Assembly: GCA_021799575.1 (NCBI GenBank)
Contig: JAJZAD010000007.1
Coordinates: 1-40,751, forward strand
Direction of reading: 5' to 3'
DNA from: a bacterium
Lineage (GTDB): Bacteria > Patescibacteriota > Saccharimonadia > Saccharimonadales > UBA4665
DNA: 40,751 bases
Under the pieces are notes generated by a model. It made no database searches. It worked only from the letters and a program-made list of their open reading frames with translations, and had not been told where the DNA came from. Below are positions 15,128-23,324 of the stretch, piece by piece. A program made the translations under genes and the position numbers. Numbering within the stretch: position 1 is the stretch's first letter; every line of letters begins with the position of its first letter.

Positions 15128-15520
15128 TTATTTCCGTGGTTTAGTGATCCGTGCCTGGCGTCCGTAATTAGGTAAAACCATAGTTTCGTGTTTGCCGGAC
15201 AATAGTTTGGTTAAAACCCCCTGCTGCCAATTCTTACCGCCCGCAGAATCAATAGGTAAGTCTAAAGCGTACGCCAACGCATTGCCGACCGCATGACCGA
15301 TTCGCAGGCCGGTAAAACTGCCGGGACCGCTGAAAATACCTATTCCGTCCAAGTCGGCCAAAGACTTACCGGCAGAGGTTAATAAGCGCTCGATTGATTG
15401 GTTGAGAGTTTCAGCCAATGACCGGTCGGCTTGCCAAAAATATTGGCAAACAAGCTTCTTATCTTCATATAAATAAAGTTTCGCCAACGGCTGATCGGTC
15501 TTAAGCAACAGATTTAACAC
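15128..15520 (-). CDS. tsaB: Short TsaB, t6A tRNA-modification subunit
   Basis: TsaB forms the scaffold with TsaD for threonylcarbamoylation of A37 in ANN-decoding tRNAs. The family core motif is present: LDGIGIFSGPGSFTGLRIG, followed by GNALAYALDLPI. The protein has only 130 residues, against about 220-235 in E. coli or B. subtilis, so the C-terminal half of the ASKHA fold is missing. The N-terminal half is the TsaD-binding part, so it may still work. GTG start, directly abutting the tsaE stop. Confidence 0.85.
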   Translation of the reverse strand: MLNLLLKTDQPLAKLYLYEDKKLVCQYFWQADRSLAETLNQSIERLLTSAGKSLADLDGIGIFSGPGSFTGLRIGHAVGNALAYALDLPIDSAGGKNWQQGVLTKLLSGKHETMVLPNYGRQARITKPRK

Positions 15521-15991
15521 CTAAAACATCCCTTCAAACAGGTATCTAAGTCGTTCCGGACAAAATACTTTAACCAAGCGTTCATTCGGAGCAGTAGTAT
15601 TTAATATAATCTTGACGTGCTCATACGGTAAAACTCCCTTTACGGCATCAGCCCATTCGACTACCACCACTGTGTCCGGCAGGGATATGGCTTCCGATAG
15701 CAGATCGGTTAAATTACCAGGGTCATCGTTCAAACGGAAAAAGTCAAAGTGGGCAATTTTCAATTTTGGAGCCTCGTAGTCGTTACGGATGGTAAAAGTT
15801 GGGCTGGTAACATGCTCTTTACTGCCGGATCCCTTGGCCAATCCTCTGACAAAAGTGGTTTTTCCGCCTCCTAAGTCGCTAATCAGCTCAATAACCTCTC
15901 CGCCGACCAATCTCGAGCCGACTTGAGCGCCAAATTCTTCGGTATCCGCTGCTCCTTTTAACTTCCTGGACATAAAGTGGTTTTCATTCAT
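15521..15991 (-). CDS. tsaE: TsaE, ATPase of t6A biosynthesis
   Basis: A 156-residue P-loop ATPase (YjeE family) that drives turnover of the TsaB-TsaD complex. The Walker A reads DLGGGKTTFVRG, followed by VTSPTFTIRNDYE and HFDFFRL, and VVVEWAD near the usual Walker B position. The length is normal. The ATG at 15991 follows a minus-strand TATAAT (16008-16003) by 11 nt, so the leader is very short. It is the first gene of the pair with tsaB. Confidence 0.92.
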   Translation of the reverse strand: MNENHFMSRKLKGAADTEEFGAQVGSRLVGGEVIELISDLGGGKTTFVRGLAKGSGSKEHVTSPTFTIRNDYEAPKLKIAHFDFFRLNDDPGNLTDLLSEAISLPDTVVVVEWADAVKGVLPYEHVKIILNTTAPNERLVKVFCPERLRYLFEGMF

Positions 15992-16073
15992 CTATAAAGC
16001 TAATTATAATCAACAAAAAACAAAGCCGTGAGTAGAACCAATACCAAGCACCGGTTTATACTAAACTTAAGCT

Positions 16074-16592
16074 ATGTTAAAACTAACCGCAGCACTGATT
16101 AATAAACAGGTCTTATCGCTCAGAACCGGAGCCCGGATTGCCGTTGTTACCAGACCGTTGATTAACCCCGACATTTTAAAAATTGAGGGTCTATATTGCA
16201 TTGATCGGTTTAATGGTCAGACTATGATCCTGCTGTATCAGGACATACGTGAGCTATCGCCAAGCGGTTACATAGTAGATGATAACGATGCCTTAAGTGT
16301 GCCGTCCGATTTGGTACGTTTAAAAGATATCATTGCAATCGATTATGAATTGATTGGCAAACAGGTAGTCACAACCAGTAAAGAAAAGGTCGGTAAGATC
16401 ACGGACTACGCCGTGGAGATCGAAACGATGTATATCCAGAAGTTGTACGTCGAACAGTCTCTGCTAAAAAGTTTCACCGGCGGCAGCTTAAGTATCGATC
16501 GTAGCCAAATCCAAGAAGTTACCAATAGCAAGGTAGTTATACACGACCTCATCAAATACAAACCGGTTACCTTGCCTTTGGCGACCGTTTAA
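16074..16592 (+). CDS. PRC-barrel domain protein
   Basis: A 172-residue soluble protein with two PRC-barrel-like repeats: LINKQVLSLRTGARIAVV near the N-terminus and LIGKQVVTTSKEKVGKITDY from about residue 97. PRC barrels occur in RNA-processing and photosynthetic proteins; the role here is unknown. A -10 TATACT (16057-16062) lies 11 nt before the ATG. It converges on recX with a 26-bp overlap of the coding ends. Confidence 0.75.
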   Translation: MLKLTAALINKQVLSLRTGARIAVVTRPLINPDILKIEGLYCIDRFNGQTMILLYQDIRELSPSGYIVDDNDALSVPSDLVRLKDIIAIDYELIGKQVVTTSKEKVGKITDYAVEIETMYIQKLYVEQSLLKSFTGGSLSIDRSQIQEVTNSKVVIHDLIKYKPVTLPLATV

Positions 16593-17205
16593 GCCGAGAG
16601 CCCATGTTAACGGGAGAACCGATGCGTTTAGCAATAGCGTCGTAGTTAAATCCCTGTCTTAGAAGATAGTGAAAGAAGCGTGATTGGTTGTCCTTGTAGT
16701 AAGGAGCCTTTTTAGCAATCAACTGGTCCAGGACCGATTGTTCGTCATAACCGGATTCAGCCAGGTTGGCGGAAATTACATCCTGAGAAATTCCTTTTTG
16801 CTTAAGCTTAGCTATCAGCAAGCGCCTGCTTACCGGTTTAACCAGTTCGGCATCGTGAATAAAAGCAGCCGCCAGCTTAGCTTCGTCAATCAGTCCAAAA
16901 CTTTCCATTCGGGAGGTTATCTCTCTGGCTATTACCGGATCGCAGCCGTGTCTTTTCAAATAAAACTCAACTTCGGATTTGGAACGCAACCTAAGATCGG
17001 CATATTTAACGGCCTTCATATAACAGTCGGTGTACTTTATCTGTCTAATCAGTTTGGAATAGGCCTGCCGGTTTAAATCCCGGTTGACTCTTATATCAAG
17101 CCCGATAATATCCTCCGCCCTCACATAACCCAAAGGCTTACCGTCTACGACAACTCTATACAGTGCGGTTTGGTTGGCTTTTGGCTCAATGGCAGTTACT
17201 TTCAC
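16567..17205 (-). CDS. recX: Regulatory protein RecX
   Basis: RecX binds RecA filaments and modulates their growth. The 212 residues contain repeated three-helix units: YADLRLRSKSEVEFYLKRHG, then DEAKLAAAFIHDAELVKP and LLIAKLKQKGISQDVISANL. The start is GTG with a GGGGGGAAG purine tract just upstream. It lies 29 bp after recA on the same strand, the classical recA-recX order. Confidence 0.9.
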   Translation of the reverse strand: MKVTAIEPKANQTALYRVVVDGKPLGYVRAEDIIGLDIRVNRDLNRQAYSKLIRQIKYTDCYMKAVKYADLRLRSKSEVEFYLKRHGCDPVIAREITSRMESFGLIDEAKLAAAFIHDAELVKPVSRRLLIAKLKQKGISQDVISANLAESGYDEQSVLDQLIAKKAPYYKDNQSRFFHYLLRQGFNYDAIAKRIGSPVNMGSRLKRSPKAR

Positions 17206-17234
17206 TTTTCTTCCCCCCTGTATCCGTTAATCGC

Positions 17235-18284
17235 TTAGACGGACTGTTCGGATGTCAGTATTGATTTGGTGATCGTCTCCAGGATTTCAGGGTTATCCTT
17301 TAGATAAGTTTTGGCGGCTTCCCGTCCCTGGGCTATTTTTTCTCCATGGTACGAATACCAAGCACCGGTTTTTTCGACAATCCCGCGTTCGGCAGCCAAA
17401 TCGATAATATCCCCGGTTTTTGAGATCCCCTCGTTATACATAATGTCAAACTCCGCTTCCTTAAACGGCGGTGCTATTTTATTCTTTACCACCTTAACCC
17501 TGGTTCTGTTACCTATCACTTCGTCACCCTGCTTTATCTGCCCTATGCGACGGATATCCATACGGACGCTGGAGTAAAATTTAAGCGCGTTACCACCGGT
17601 TGTTGTTTCCGGGTTACCAAACATAACGCCGATTTTCATGCGGATTTGGTTGATGAATATCACGGTAGTTTTGGAGCGGGAAATAACCCCTGTGAGTTTA
17701 CGTAACGCCTGGCTCATCAGCCTGGCTTGAAGACCCGGCAGGCTTTCGCCCATATCTCCTTCTATTTCGGCCCTCGGTACCAAGGCGGCCACCGAGTCGA
17801 CCACGATTAGGTCTACCGCATTGGAACGCACTAAAGTTTCGGTGATCTCTAGAGCCTGCTCTCCGTTATCCGGTTGGCTTAGCAATAAATTGGCGATATC
17901 CACACCGATACGCTTAGCGTATGTCGGATCAAGGGCATGCTCGGCGTCAATGAACGCCGCTGTTCCGCCTTTTTTCTGCACTTCGGCAATGGCATGCAGT
18001 GTAAGTGTAGTTTTTCCTGAAGACTCCGGTCCGTACACCTCTATAACACGGCCTCTGGGTAAACCGCCCCCTAGTGCCAGGTCCAGCGACAGACATCCGG
18101 TAGAAGTAAATTCCACGTTACCGGCGGCATGATTTTCCCCGAGTTTCATAATTGCTCCCTTTCCGAATTGCTTTTCTATCTGTTCGAGAGCAACATCAAG
18201 AGCCTTAGCTCTGCCGTTTTCATTCGTCTGATGTTTGTTTCCAGCTTCCTGCTTGTTTTTGTTTACCGCCTTAACTTGTGTCAT
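17235..18284 (-). CDS. recA: Recombinase RecA
   Basis: RecA forms ATP-dependent filaments on single-stranded DNA for homologous recombination and SOS induction. The 349 residues are full length. Walker A is [13 protein letters not shown], the Walker B region is [16 protein letters not shown], loop regions include [20 protein letters not shown] and [14 protein letters not shown]. The C-terminal domain is intact. The ATG is preceded by a GAGGTAAG ribosome-binding site. No clear LexA-type box was seen in the 210 bp upstream. Confidence 0.98.
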   Translation of the reverse strand: MTQVKAVNKNKQEAGNKHQTNENGRAKALDVALEQIEKQFGKGAIMKLGENHAAGNVEFTSTGCLSLDLALGGGLPRGRVIEVYGPESSGKTTLTLHAIAEVQKKGGTAAFIDAEHALDPTYAKRIGVDIANLLLSQPDNGEQALEITETLVRSNAVDLIVVDSVAALVPRAEIEGDMGESLPGLQARLMSQALRKLTGVISRSKTTVIFINQIRMKIGVMFGNPETTTGGNALKFYSSVRMDIRRIGQIKQGDEVIGNRTRVKVVKNKIAPPFKEAEFDIMYNEGISKTGDIIDLAAERGIVEKTGAWYSYHGEKIAQGREAAKTYLKDNPEILETITKSILTSEQSV

Positions 18285-18494
18285 GATAAAATCTTACCTC
18301 CTCATACGCGCAAAAAACCGATCTTGAATTTCCACCTTACTAATACTATACGTCTAGAACAGACTTAACCAAAGTGCTTAAGACTGATGGGTTTAAGAAA
18401 AAATTAACTCCCGCTCGTCCGTTTAGCATTTTTGACTCTACGCTGCTATACTTTAGCATAAAGGAAAAGTGGGCAACCCTTTATAGATACAAAA

Positions 18495-20309
18495 ATGCGC
18501 ATCGCCGATAAGATTGTCGAAAACTTTTTGCAAAAAAGCGGGAAAGTTGATAACGATCAACTGGCTAACTTATTGGAGCAAGAAAAAACCGAAAAACGGC
18601 CGCTGCAAGACCTGGTTATTGCCAGTAACATTTTAAGTGAGAGTGATTTAACTAAACTTTATGCACAAGAGGTTGACGTACCGTTTGTCGAACTCAATCC
18701 CAAGAATATCCACCCTGAAGCCTTAAAGCAGCTGCCCGAACGGATTGCCCGGCAGTACAACGCTGTAGTATTCGATACCGATGAAGACGGTGTTAAGTAT
18801 GTGGCCATGGCTGATCCGGATGACGTTCAAGCACTTAACTTCCTGCAAAAACAACTGGGTAATAAGATACGGGTTTACGTGGCGCCGGAGAGTCAGATTA
18901 AGTCGGCACTGGATATCTACCGCGGTAATATTGCCGGCGAGCTAAACAAGGTCATATACCGTGATGAGATGGAATCCGAAGAGGAGGAAGAGTCCGACAT
19001 TGACGAAAACGACATCAAAGAAGATTCCCCTATCGCTCAGACCGTGAATTTAATCATTGAATACGGTATCAAGGTGGGGGCAAGCGACATCCATATTGAA
19101 CCGAGGGAAAAATTTATAATCGTCCGCTACCGTATCGACGGTTTATTGAGAGAGGCGAATAAACTGCCTAGACGTGTACTCAATGCTTTGGTCAGCCGGA
19201 TTAAAATACTGGCTAACTTAAAAATCGATGAGCACCGAGCCCCCCAGGACGGACGGTTCAAGATTGAAGCCGGCGGCCAGGTTTTCGCTTTAAGGGTTTC
19301 TACTCTGCCTATAGTGGACGGCGAAAAAGTCGTGCTGAGAATCCTCAACGAATCCAGTAAAGCTTCAAATCTTGAGGAATTGGGTTTTTGGGGTAACGCG
19401 CTTAGATTGTTTAATCAGGCCATGGTACAACCTAACGGGATAATCTTGGTTACCGGGCCAACCGGATCCGGTAAATCCACTACGTTGTTCAGCGTGTTGT
19501 CGATACTCAATACGCCAAGCGTAAATATATCAACTGTTGAGGATCCTGTGGAATACCGAATACCCGGTGTTAACCAGGTGCAAGTCAACCCGATTGCAGG
19601 TATGACATTCGCTAACGGTCTCCGTTCGCTGCTGCGCCAGGATCCGAACATTATAATGGTCGGCGAGATAAGGGATACTGAAACCGCAGATCTGGCTATC
19701 CAGGCGGCTCTGACCGGTCACTTGGTATTCTCTACGCTCCACACTTCGGACGCGGCAACCACCCTGCCGAGACTCTTGGATATGGGAATCGAGCCGTTCT
19801 TAATCGCCAGTACGGTTAGAGCCGTTATAGCTCAACGCCTGGTCAGACGGTTGTGTCCAGACTGTCGCGAAACATTTGAACCGGACAGTGGTATGCTCGA
19901 GCGAATTAAAGTCGCGTTTAACTTACAGGGCGATAAGGCTTTTGTACACATTCACGAACTGGAAGAACAGGCTCAAAAAGACGGTGTCGGAAGCAGTGCC
20001 GAAAACGGTAAAGGAGAAATTAAAGACTTAAGCAGTACCGAACGTGGAATCAACAGGCTTTTTAAGGCTCATGAAGACGGTTGCGACAGTTGTAACCACA
20101 CCGGATACAAAGGCCGTATCGGTATTTACGAAGTATTGGAAAATGATCAGGAACTACAAAAAGCCATCATTAAGAATTCTTCCAGTGAAGATCTTGAAAC
20201 CATGGCCATCAACAAAGGCATGATCAGTATGCGTCTGGACGGTTTCATTAAAGCCCTGCGTGGACAGACTTCCCTTGAAGAAGTAATGCGCGTAACCTCC
20301 AGCGACTAG
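18495..20309 (+). CDS. pilB: Type IV pilus extension ATPase PilB
   Basis: The cytoplasmic hexameric ATPase that powers pilus assembly. 604 residues: an N-terminal MshEN-like domain (about 1-150), an acidic linker, a central domain with ASDIHIEP, Walker A GPTGSGKSTT (about 321-330), the Asp box, Walker B with IIMVGEIRDTETADLA, and LTGHLVFSTLHTSD. A zinc site is formed by CPDC (about 454) and CDSCNHTG (about 531), the second pair displaced by a ~75-residue insertion. An extended -10 (TGCTATACT, 18444-18452) is upstream. pilC follows after 8 nt. No pilT is seen in the window. Confidence 0.95.
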   Translation: MRIADKIVENFLQKSGKVDNDQLANLLEQEKTEKRPLQDLVIASNILSESDLTKLYAQEVDVPFVELNPKNIHPEALKQLPERIARQYNAVVFDTDEDGVKYVAMADPDDVQALNFLQKQLGNKIRVYVAPESQIKSALDIYRGNIAGELNKVIYRDEMESEEEEESDIDENDIKEDSPIAQTVNLIIEYGIKVGASDIHIEPREKFIIVRYRIDGLLREANKLPRRVLNALVSRIKILANLKIDEHRAPQDGRFKIEAGGQVFALRVSTLPIVDGEKVVLRILNESSKASNLEELGFWGNALRLFNQAMVQPNGIILVTGPTGSGKSTTLFSVLSILNTPSVNISTVEDPVEYRIPGVNQVQVNPIAGMTFANGLRSLLRQDPNIIMVGEIRDTETADLAIQAALTGHLVFSTLHTSDAATTLPRLLDMGIEPFLIASTVRAVIAQRLVRRLCPDCRETFEPDSGMLERIKVAFNLQGDKAFVHIHELEEQAQKDGVGSSAENGKGEIKDLSSTERGINRLFKAHEDGCDSCNHTGYKGRIGIYEVLENDQELQKAIIKNSSSEDLETMAINKGMISMRLDGFIKALRGQTSLEEVMRVTSSD

Positions 20310-20317
20310 GATTCATT

Positions 20318-21580
20318 ATGCCGGACTATACTTTCACCGCCCGCCAGGCAAACGGCCAACTTCAAAAAGGAATTATTAATGCCCGAAATAAAGAAGTAGC
20401 GATCACTACTTTGCGGGCAAAAGAGCTTCAACCAATAGTCGTTGAAGAAGCCAAAAAAGTCGGGCTAAACATGGAGATTTCCCTGCCCGGGGGAAATAAA
20501 GTCAAATCAAAGGATTTAGTGATATTCACCCGGCAGCTAGCTACCATGGTTGACGCCGGCGTCCCGATATTGCGCTCGCTGTCGTTACTTAAGGAGCAGA
20601 CATCTTCCCTGACCCTAAGAAAAGTACTGGAGAGGGTTATAGCGGACATTCAGGGCGGAAGCAGTTTGAGCGACGCTCTAGCAAAACACCCTGATGCTTT
20701 TTCTCCGATCTATATAAACATGGTCCGGGCAGGTGAAACGGGCGGTATTTTAGACAAGGTACTAAGCCGGTTGGCCGTACAGCAAGAGAAAGATTCCGCC
20801 ATCAAGGGTAAAATCCGTGGGGCTATGATCTACCCAAGCATCATCTTTACCGTCGCTATGATAGCTTTCTTTATCCTGATGACATTTATAGTACCTAAAA
20901 TCGGTGCCATGTTAACCCAGCTCAGCAACGGCAAATCCAAACTGCCTATTTATACCAGGGTATTGCTTTCGATCAGCCACACCATGAAACAGCCGGTTTT
21001 TATCTTATCGATCGTTATAGTCCTTCCAACGCTTATAATCTTGTTCCGTCGCTACACTAAAGCCGGCAAAGGCCGTTATGCCTGGCACTCGTTCTTGCTT
21101 AAAGTCCCACAAATTAAAAATCTTATTATAAAGAGCTCGGTCGCCCGTTTCGCCCGTACTTTCTCTTCCTTAATGGGTGCCGGGGTTACGATTGTCAGCG
21201 CCATTAATACTACTGCCGGGGCAATCGGTAATGCGGTAATAGAACGAGAACTGCTGGAATGCTCTAAAGCCGTACAATCCGGCAGCAGTTTCTCAAGCGA
21301 GCTGGAGAAAAAGCCGCACTTTCCTCCCATAGTGACTCAGATGCTAGCCGTTGGTGAAGAAACGGGAAAAACCGACGAAGTGGTTTTGAAAGTCGCCGAA
21401 TTTTACGAAGAGGAGGTCGATACGGCCATCAGTTCCATATCTTCCATCATCGAGCCGGTTACGATCATTATGCTAGGCGGTATGGTTGGCCTGATTGTCA
21501 TCAGCGTATTCGGTCCCATAACCCAAGCCGAAACCAGCCCTTCGGGAGTATTGTTAACTCTACCGAGATTGTTTTTCTAA
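20318..21580 (+). CDS. pilC: Type IV pilus inner-membrane platform protein PilC
   Basis: The 420-residue membrane platform that couples the ATPase to pilin insertion. It has two T2SSF repeats: the first around FTRQLATMVDAGVPILRSL, the second around FARTFSSLMGAGVTIVSAI. Each is followed by a G-E-x-G motif (RAGETGG, AVGEETGK). Three membrane segments are visible (about residues 170-195, 220-245 and 375-400). The start lies 8 nt after pilB, so they are co-transcribed. Confidence 0.95.
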   Translation: MPDYTFTARQANGQLQKGIINARNKEVAITTLRAKELQPIVVEEAKKVGLNMEISLPGGNKVKSKDLVIFTRQLATMVDAGVPILRSLSLLKEQTSSLTLRKVLERVIADIQGGSSLSDALAKHPDAFSPIYINMVRAGETGGILDKVLSRLAVQQEKDSAIKGKIRGAMIYPSIIFTVAMIAFFILMTFIVPKIGAMLTQLSNGKSKLPIYTRVLLSISHTMKQPVFILSIVIVLPTLIILFRRYTKAGKGRYAWHSFLLKVPQIKNLIIKSSVARFARTFSSLMGAGVTIVSAINTTAGAIGNAVIERELLECSKAVQSGSSFSSELEKKPHFPPIVTQMLAVGEETGKTDEVVLKVAEFYEEEVDTAISSISSIIEPVTIIMLGGMVGLIVISVFGPITQAETSPSGVLLTLPRLFF

Positions 21581-21608
21581 ATTTCGCTAGCCGGATTTAA
21601 AAAGGATA

Positions 21609-21639
21609 TTGACTTTATGCTAAGCATAAGAAATAATAC
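21609..21639 (+). promoter_or_regulatory. Promoter of the major pilin gene
   Basis: -35 TTGACT (21609-21614) and -10 AATAAT/TAATAC (21632-21639) with 17-19 bp spacing. A small inverted repeat TTATGC-TAA-GCATAA (21615-21629) lies in the spacer and could be an operator. The transcript would have a leader of about 65 nt ending in the AAAGGTGG ribosome-binding site (21693-21700). Confidence 0.5.
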
Positions 21640-21712
21640 TAGCTACAGATGAAAGCAACTAAAGTCTGCTCATAAAAATACATACAAATTAGAAAGGTGG
21701 GCAAAAAGTACC

Positions 21713-22168
21713 ATGCACAAAAAAATTAACGCTAAAGGGTTTACCCTTATAGAGCTACTGATAGTAATTATCATTATCGGTATATTGGCGGCTATAGCTT
21801 TCGTAGCCTATAACGGCACGACAAATAAGGCACATCAGGCTGCAGCTCAATCAACTCTGGCCGAAGTCAAGAACAAATTGGCAGAATATTACGCCACCAA
21901 CAGTAGTTACCCCGCAGCCGGTTCTTCCGGTTCGACTACCATTAACGTGGATAACTGGTTAGCAAGCAGTGCCGGCGGCAATAACACTACGATGTCAAAC
22001 ACGTTTACTGATGGTAATGGTTATCAGTACGCAGTCACACCAAGTGGTTGTGGTGATACGATCGCTAGTGGGGGTGCTATAACTCCCGGATCAACCGCAT
22101 GCACCGGATTTACCTTGACTGCCACTACTCAGGCGGCTCCAAACGGCGCCATAACGGTTACGAACTAG
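21713..22168 (+). CDS. Major type IV pilin (PilA/PilE-like)
   Basis: A 151-residue prepilin. A short basic leader ends in KGFTLIELLIVIIIIGILAA, the class III signal cut by prepilin peptidase before the Phe, followed by the hydrophobic assembly helix. The globular head is rich in Ser, Thr, Gly and Asn and carries two Cys (about 122 and 139) that may form the D-loop disulfide. It has its own promoter and a strong SD. A hairpin terminator follows, consistent with high expression relative to the minor pilins. Confidence 0.92.
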   Translation: MHKKINAKGFTLIELLIVIIIIGILAAIAFVAYNGTTNKAHQAAAQSTLAEVKNKLAEYYATNSSYPAAGSSGSTTINVDNWLASSAGGNNTTMSNTFTDGNGYQYAVTPSGCGDTIASGGAITPGSTACTGFTLTATTQAAPNGAITVTN

Positions 22169-22187
22169 CTTTAAACAGTTGCAGCAA

Positions 22188-22226
22188 TTATAAACCGCTT
22201 GGGTGAAAGCTTAAGCGGTTTTATAA
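22188..22226 (+). terminator. Hairpin terminator between the major pilin and minor pilin genes
   Basis: TTATAAACCGCTT (22188-22200) pairs with AAGCGGTTTTATAA (22213-22226), with one bulged base and a 12-nt loop. The 3' arm has a T4 run. It probably stops most transcripts after the major pilin. Confidence 0.6.
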
Positions 22227-22227
22227 T
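22199..22227 (+). promoter_or_regulatory. Promoter of the minor pilin operon embedded in the hairpin
   Basis: -35 TTGGGT (22199-22204), a 17-bp spacer and a perfect -10 TATAAT (22222-22227), which overlaps the 3' arm of the terminator hairpin. The next ATG is at 22239, so the leader would be about 4-5 nt and no SD is visible. Confidence 0.5.
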
Positions 22228-22238
22228 AGGTAAGCAGT

Positions 22239-22652
22239 ATGAGGCAATCAAAACGGCGGATCATAAGTAGTGGCGGCTTTACGCTGATCGAACTTTTACT
22301 AACCATACTGGTACTAGGCATCGTTGTCTTAGGATTGAGTGCCATGTACTACCAGATGCAGATGACCCAGGTAGAAAGCATGCACTATGATCTGGCCGTC
22401 AACGCTGCCAGAACAGCAATCGAAGAACTACGCAATAGCGGTTACAATTCGCTTAATCCGAGTAGTCCCCCTGCTTTTCCCACTAATTTACTGGCCGGCT
22501 TACCGGCTAACAGCAGCGGTTCGGTTAGCGTTACCCAGCCTATGGCAGGACTGAAGGAAGTCAACGTAACAGTTACCTATACGGATTACGGGCAGCCGCA
22601 AACGGTTATTTTAAGTTCGGATATAGGTATCATAGGCATCAGCCAAAGTTAA
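22239..22652 (+). CDS. Type IV minor pilin (PilV/PilI-like)
   Basis: A 137-residue prepilin with a basic leader and the processing signal SGGFTLIELLLTILVLGIVV. The head contains AARTAIEELRNSGYNSL, typical of PilV/GspI-type minor pilins, and ends in beta strands (VTVTYTDYGQPQTVIL). It is the first of three closely packed pseudopilin genes (next starts 3 nt downstream), which probably form the pilus-tip initiation complex. Confidence 0.85.
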   Translation: MRQSKRRIISSGGFTLIELLLTILVLGIVVLGLSAMYYQMQMTQVESMHYDLAVNAARTAIEELRNSGYNSLNPSSPPAFPTNLLAGLPANSSGSVSVTQPMAGLKEVNVTVTYTDYGQPQTVILSSDIGIIGISQS

Positions 22653-22655
22653 GTT

Positions 22656-23324
22656 ATGAGCAGAGTCAATACCGATAAAAACGGCTTTACACTAGTAGAA
22701 CTTATTGTGGTGTTGCTGATAATGTCAGTACTGTCCATAGTATTAATGAACTTCGTAGCCGATTGGCTGCAGGTATCAAGCGAAGCCCAAGCGGAAGTTA
22801 ATTTAACCTCTACAGCCCAACTGGCACTGGATAAAGTAACAAACGATATCATGCTATCAGGCAGTGTCGATGCTACCAACCGTTGGCCCGACCCTAACGG
22901 ACCCGGAGGCAATGAGTACGGCTGGACCTCTAATGCCCAAACTCTGATACTGGCCAAGGTAGCTATTAACAGCAGCGGCCAGCCGATCTTTACCGATTCG
23001 TCTGATTACGTAACCCTAAAGGACGATGAGGTGTATTTCCTATCCGGAACAACTCTTTATCGGCGGACGTTAGCTTCAGGTCAGACGGGGGATATAGCTG
23101 TGACTACCTGCCCGCAATCAGATGCCAGCTCGTCTTGTCCGCCAGACAACGTTGTAGCTACCGGTGTAACCGGTTGGTCGGTTTCATACTATGGCATAAA
23201 CGGTGACGTAGTTAGTCCGGCTGACGCTAGGTCGGTCCAGTTATCGATTACCCTCAGTTCTCAATACGGAAGCCAGCCCATAACCGCCAGCTATACCACA
23301 AGGATGGTTTTCAGAAATGAATAA
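22656..23324 (+). CDS. Type IV minor pilin (PilW/GspJ-like)
   Basis: A 222-residue prepilin with signal NGFTLVELIVVLLIMSVLSI. The head begins with QLALDKVTNDIMLSGSVDAT, the LxxlxxDIrxAG-like pattern of PilW/GspJ proteins. Two Cys in TTCPQSDASSSCPP may form a disulfide. It overlaps the next gene by 8 bp. Larger size and position fit the J-like tip subunit. Confidence 0.85.
   Translation: MSRVNTDKNGFTLVELIVVLLIMSVLSIVLMNFVADWLQVSSEAQAEVNLTSTAQLALDKVTNDIMLSGSVDATNRWPDPNGPGGNEYGWTSNAQTLILAKVAINSSGQPIFTDSSDYVTLKDDEVYFLSGTTLYRRTLASGQTGDIAVTTCPQSDASSSCPPDNVVATGVTGWSVSYYGINGDVVSPADARSVQLSITLSSQYGSQPITASYTTRMVFRNE

Noticed and set aside
18285-18494. SOS (LexA) box upstream of recA
   Set aside because: Only a short palindrome GTTCTAGAC is present; it fits neither the E. 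coli nor the Bacillus LexA consensus.
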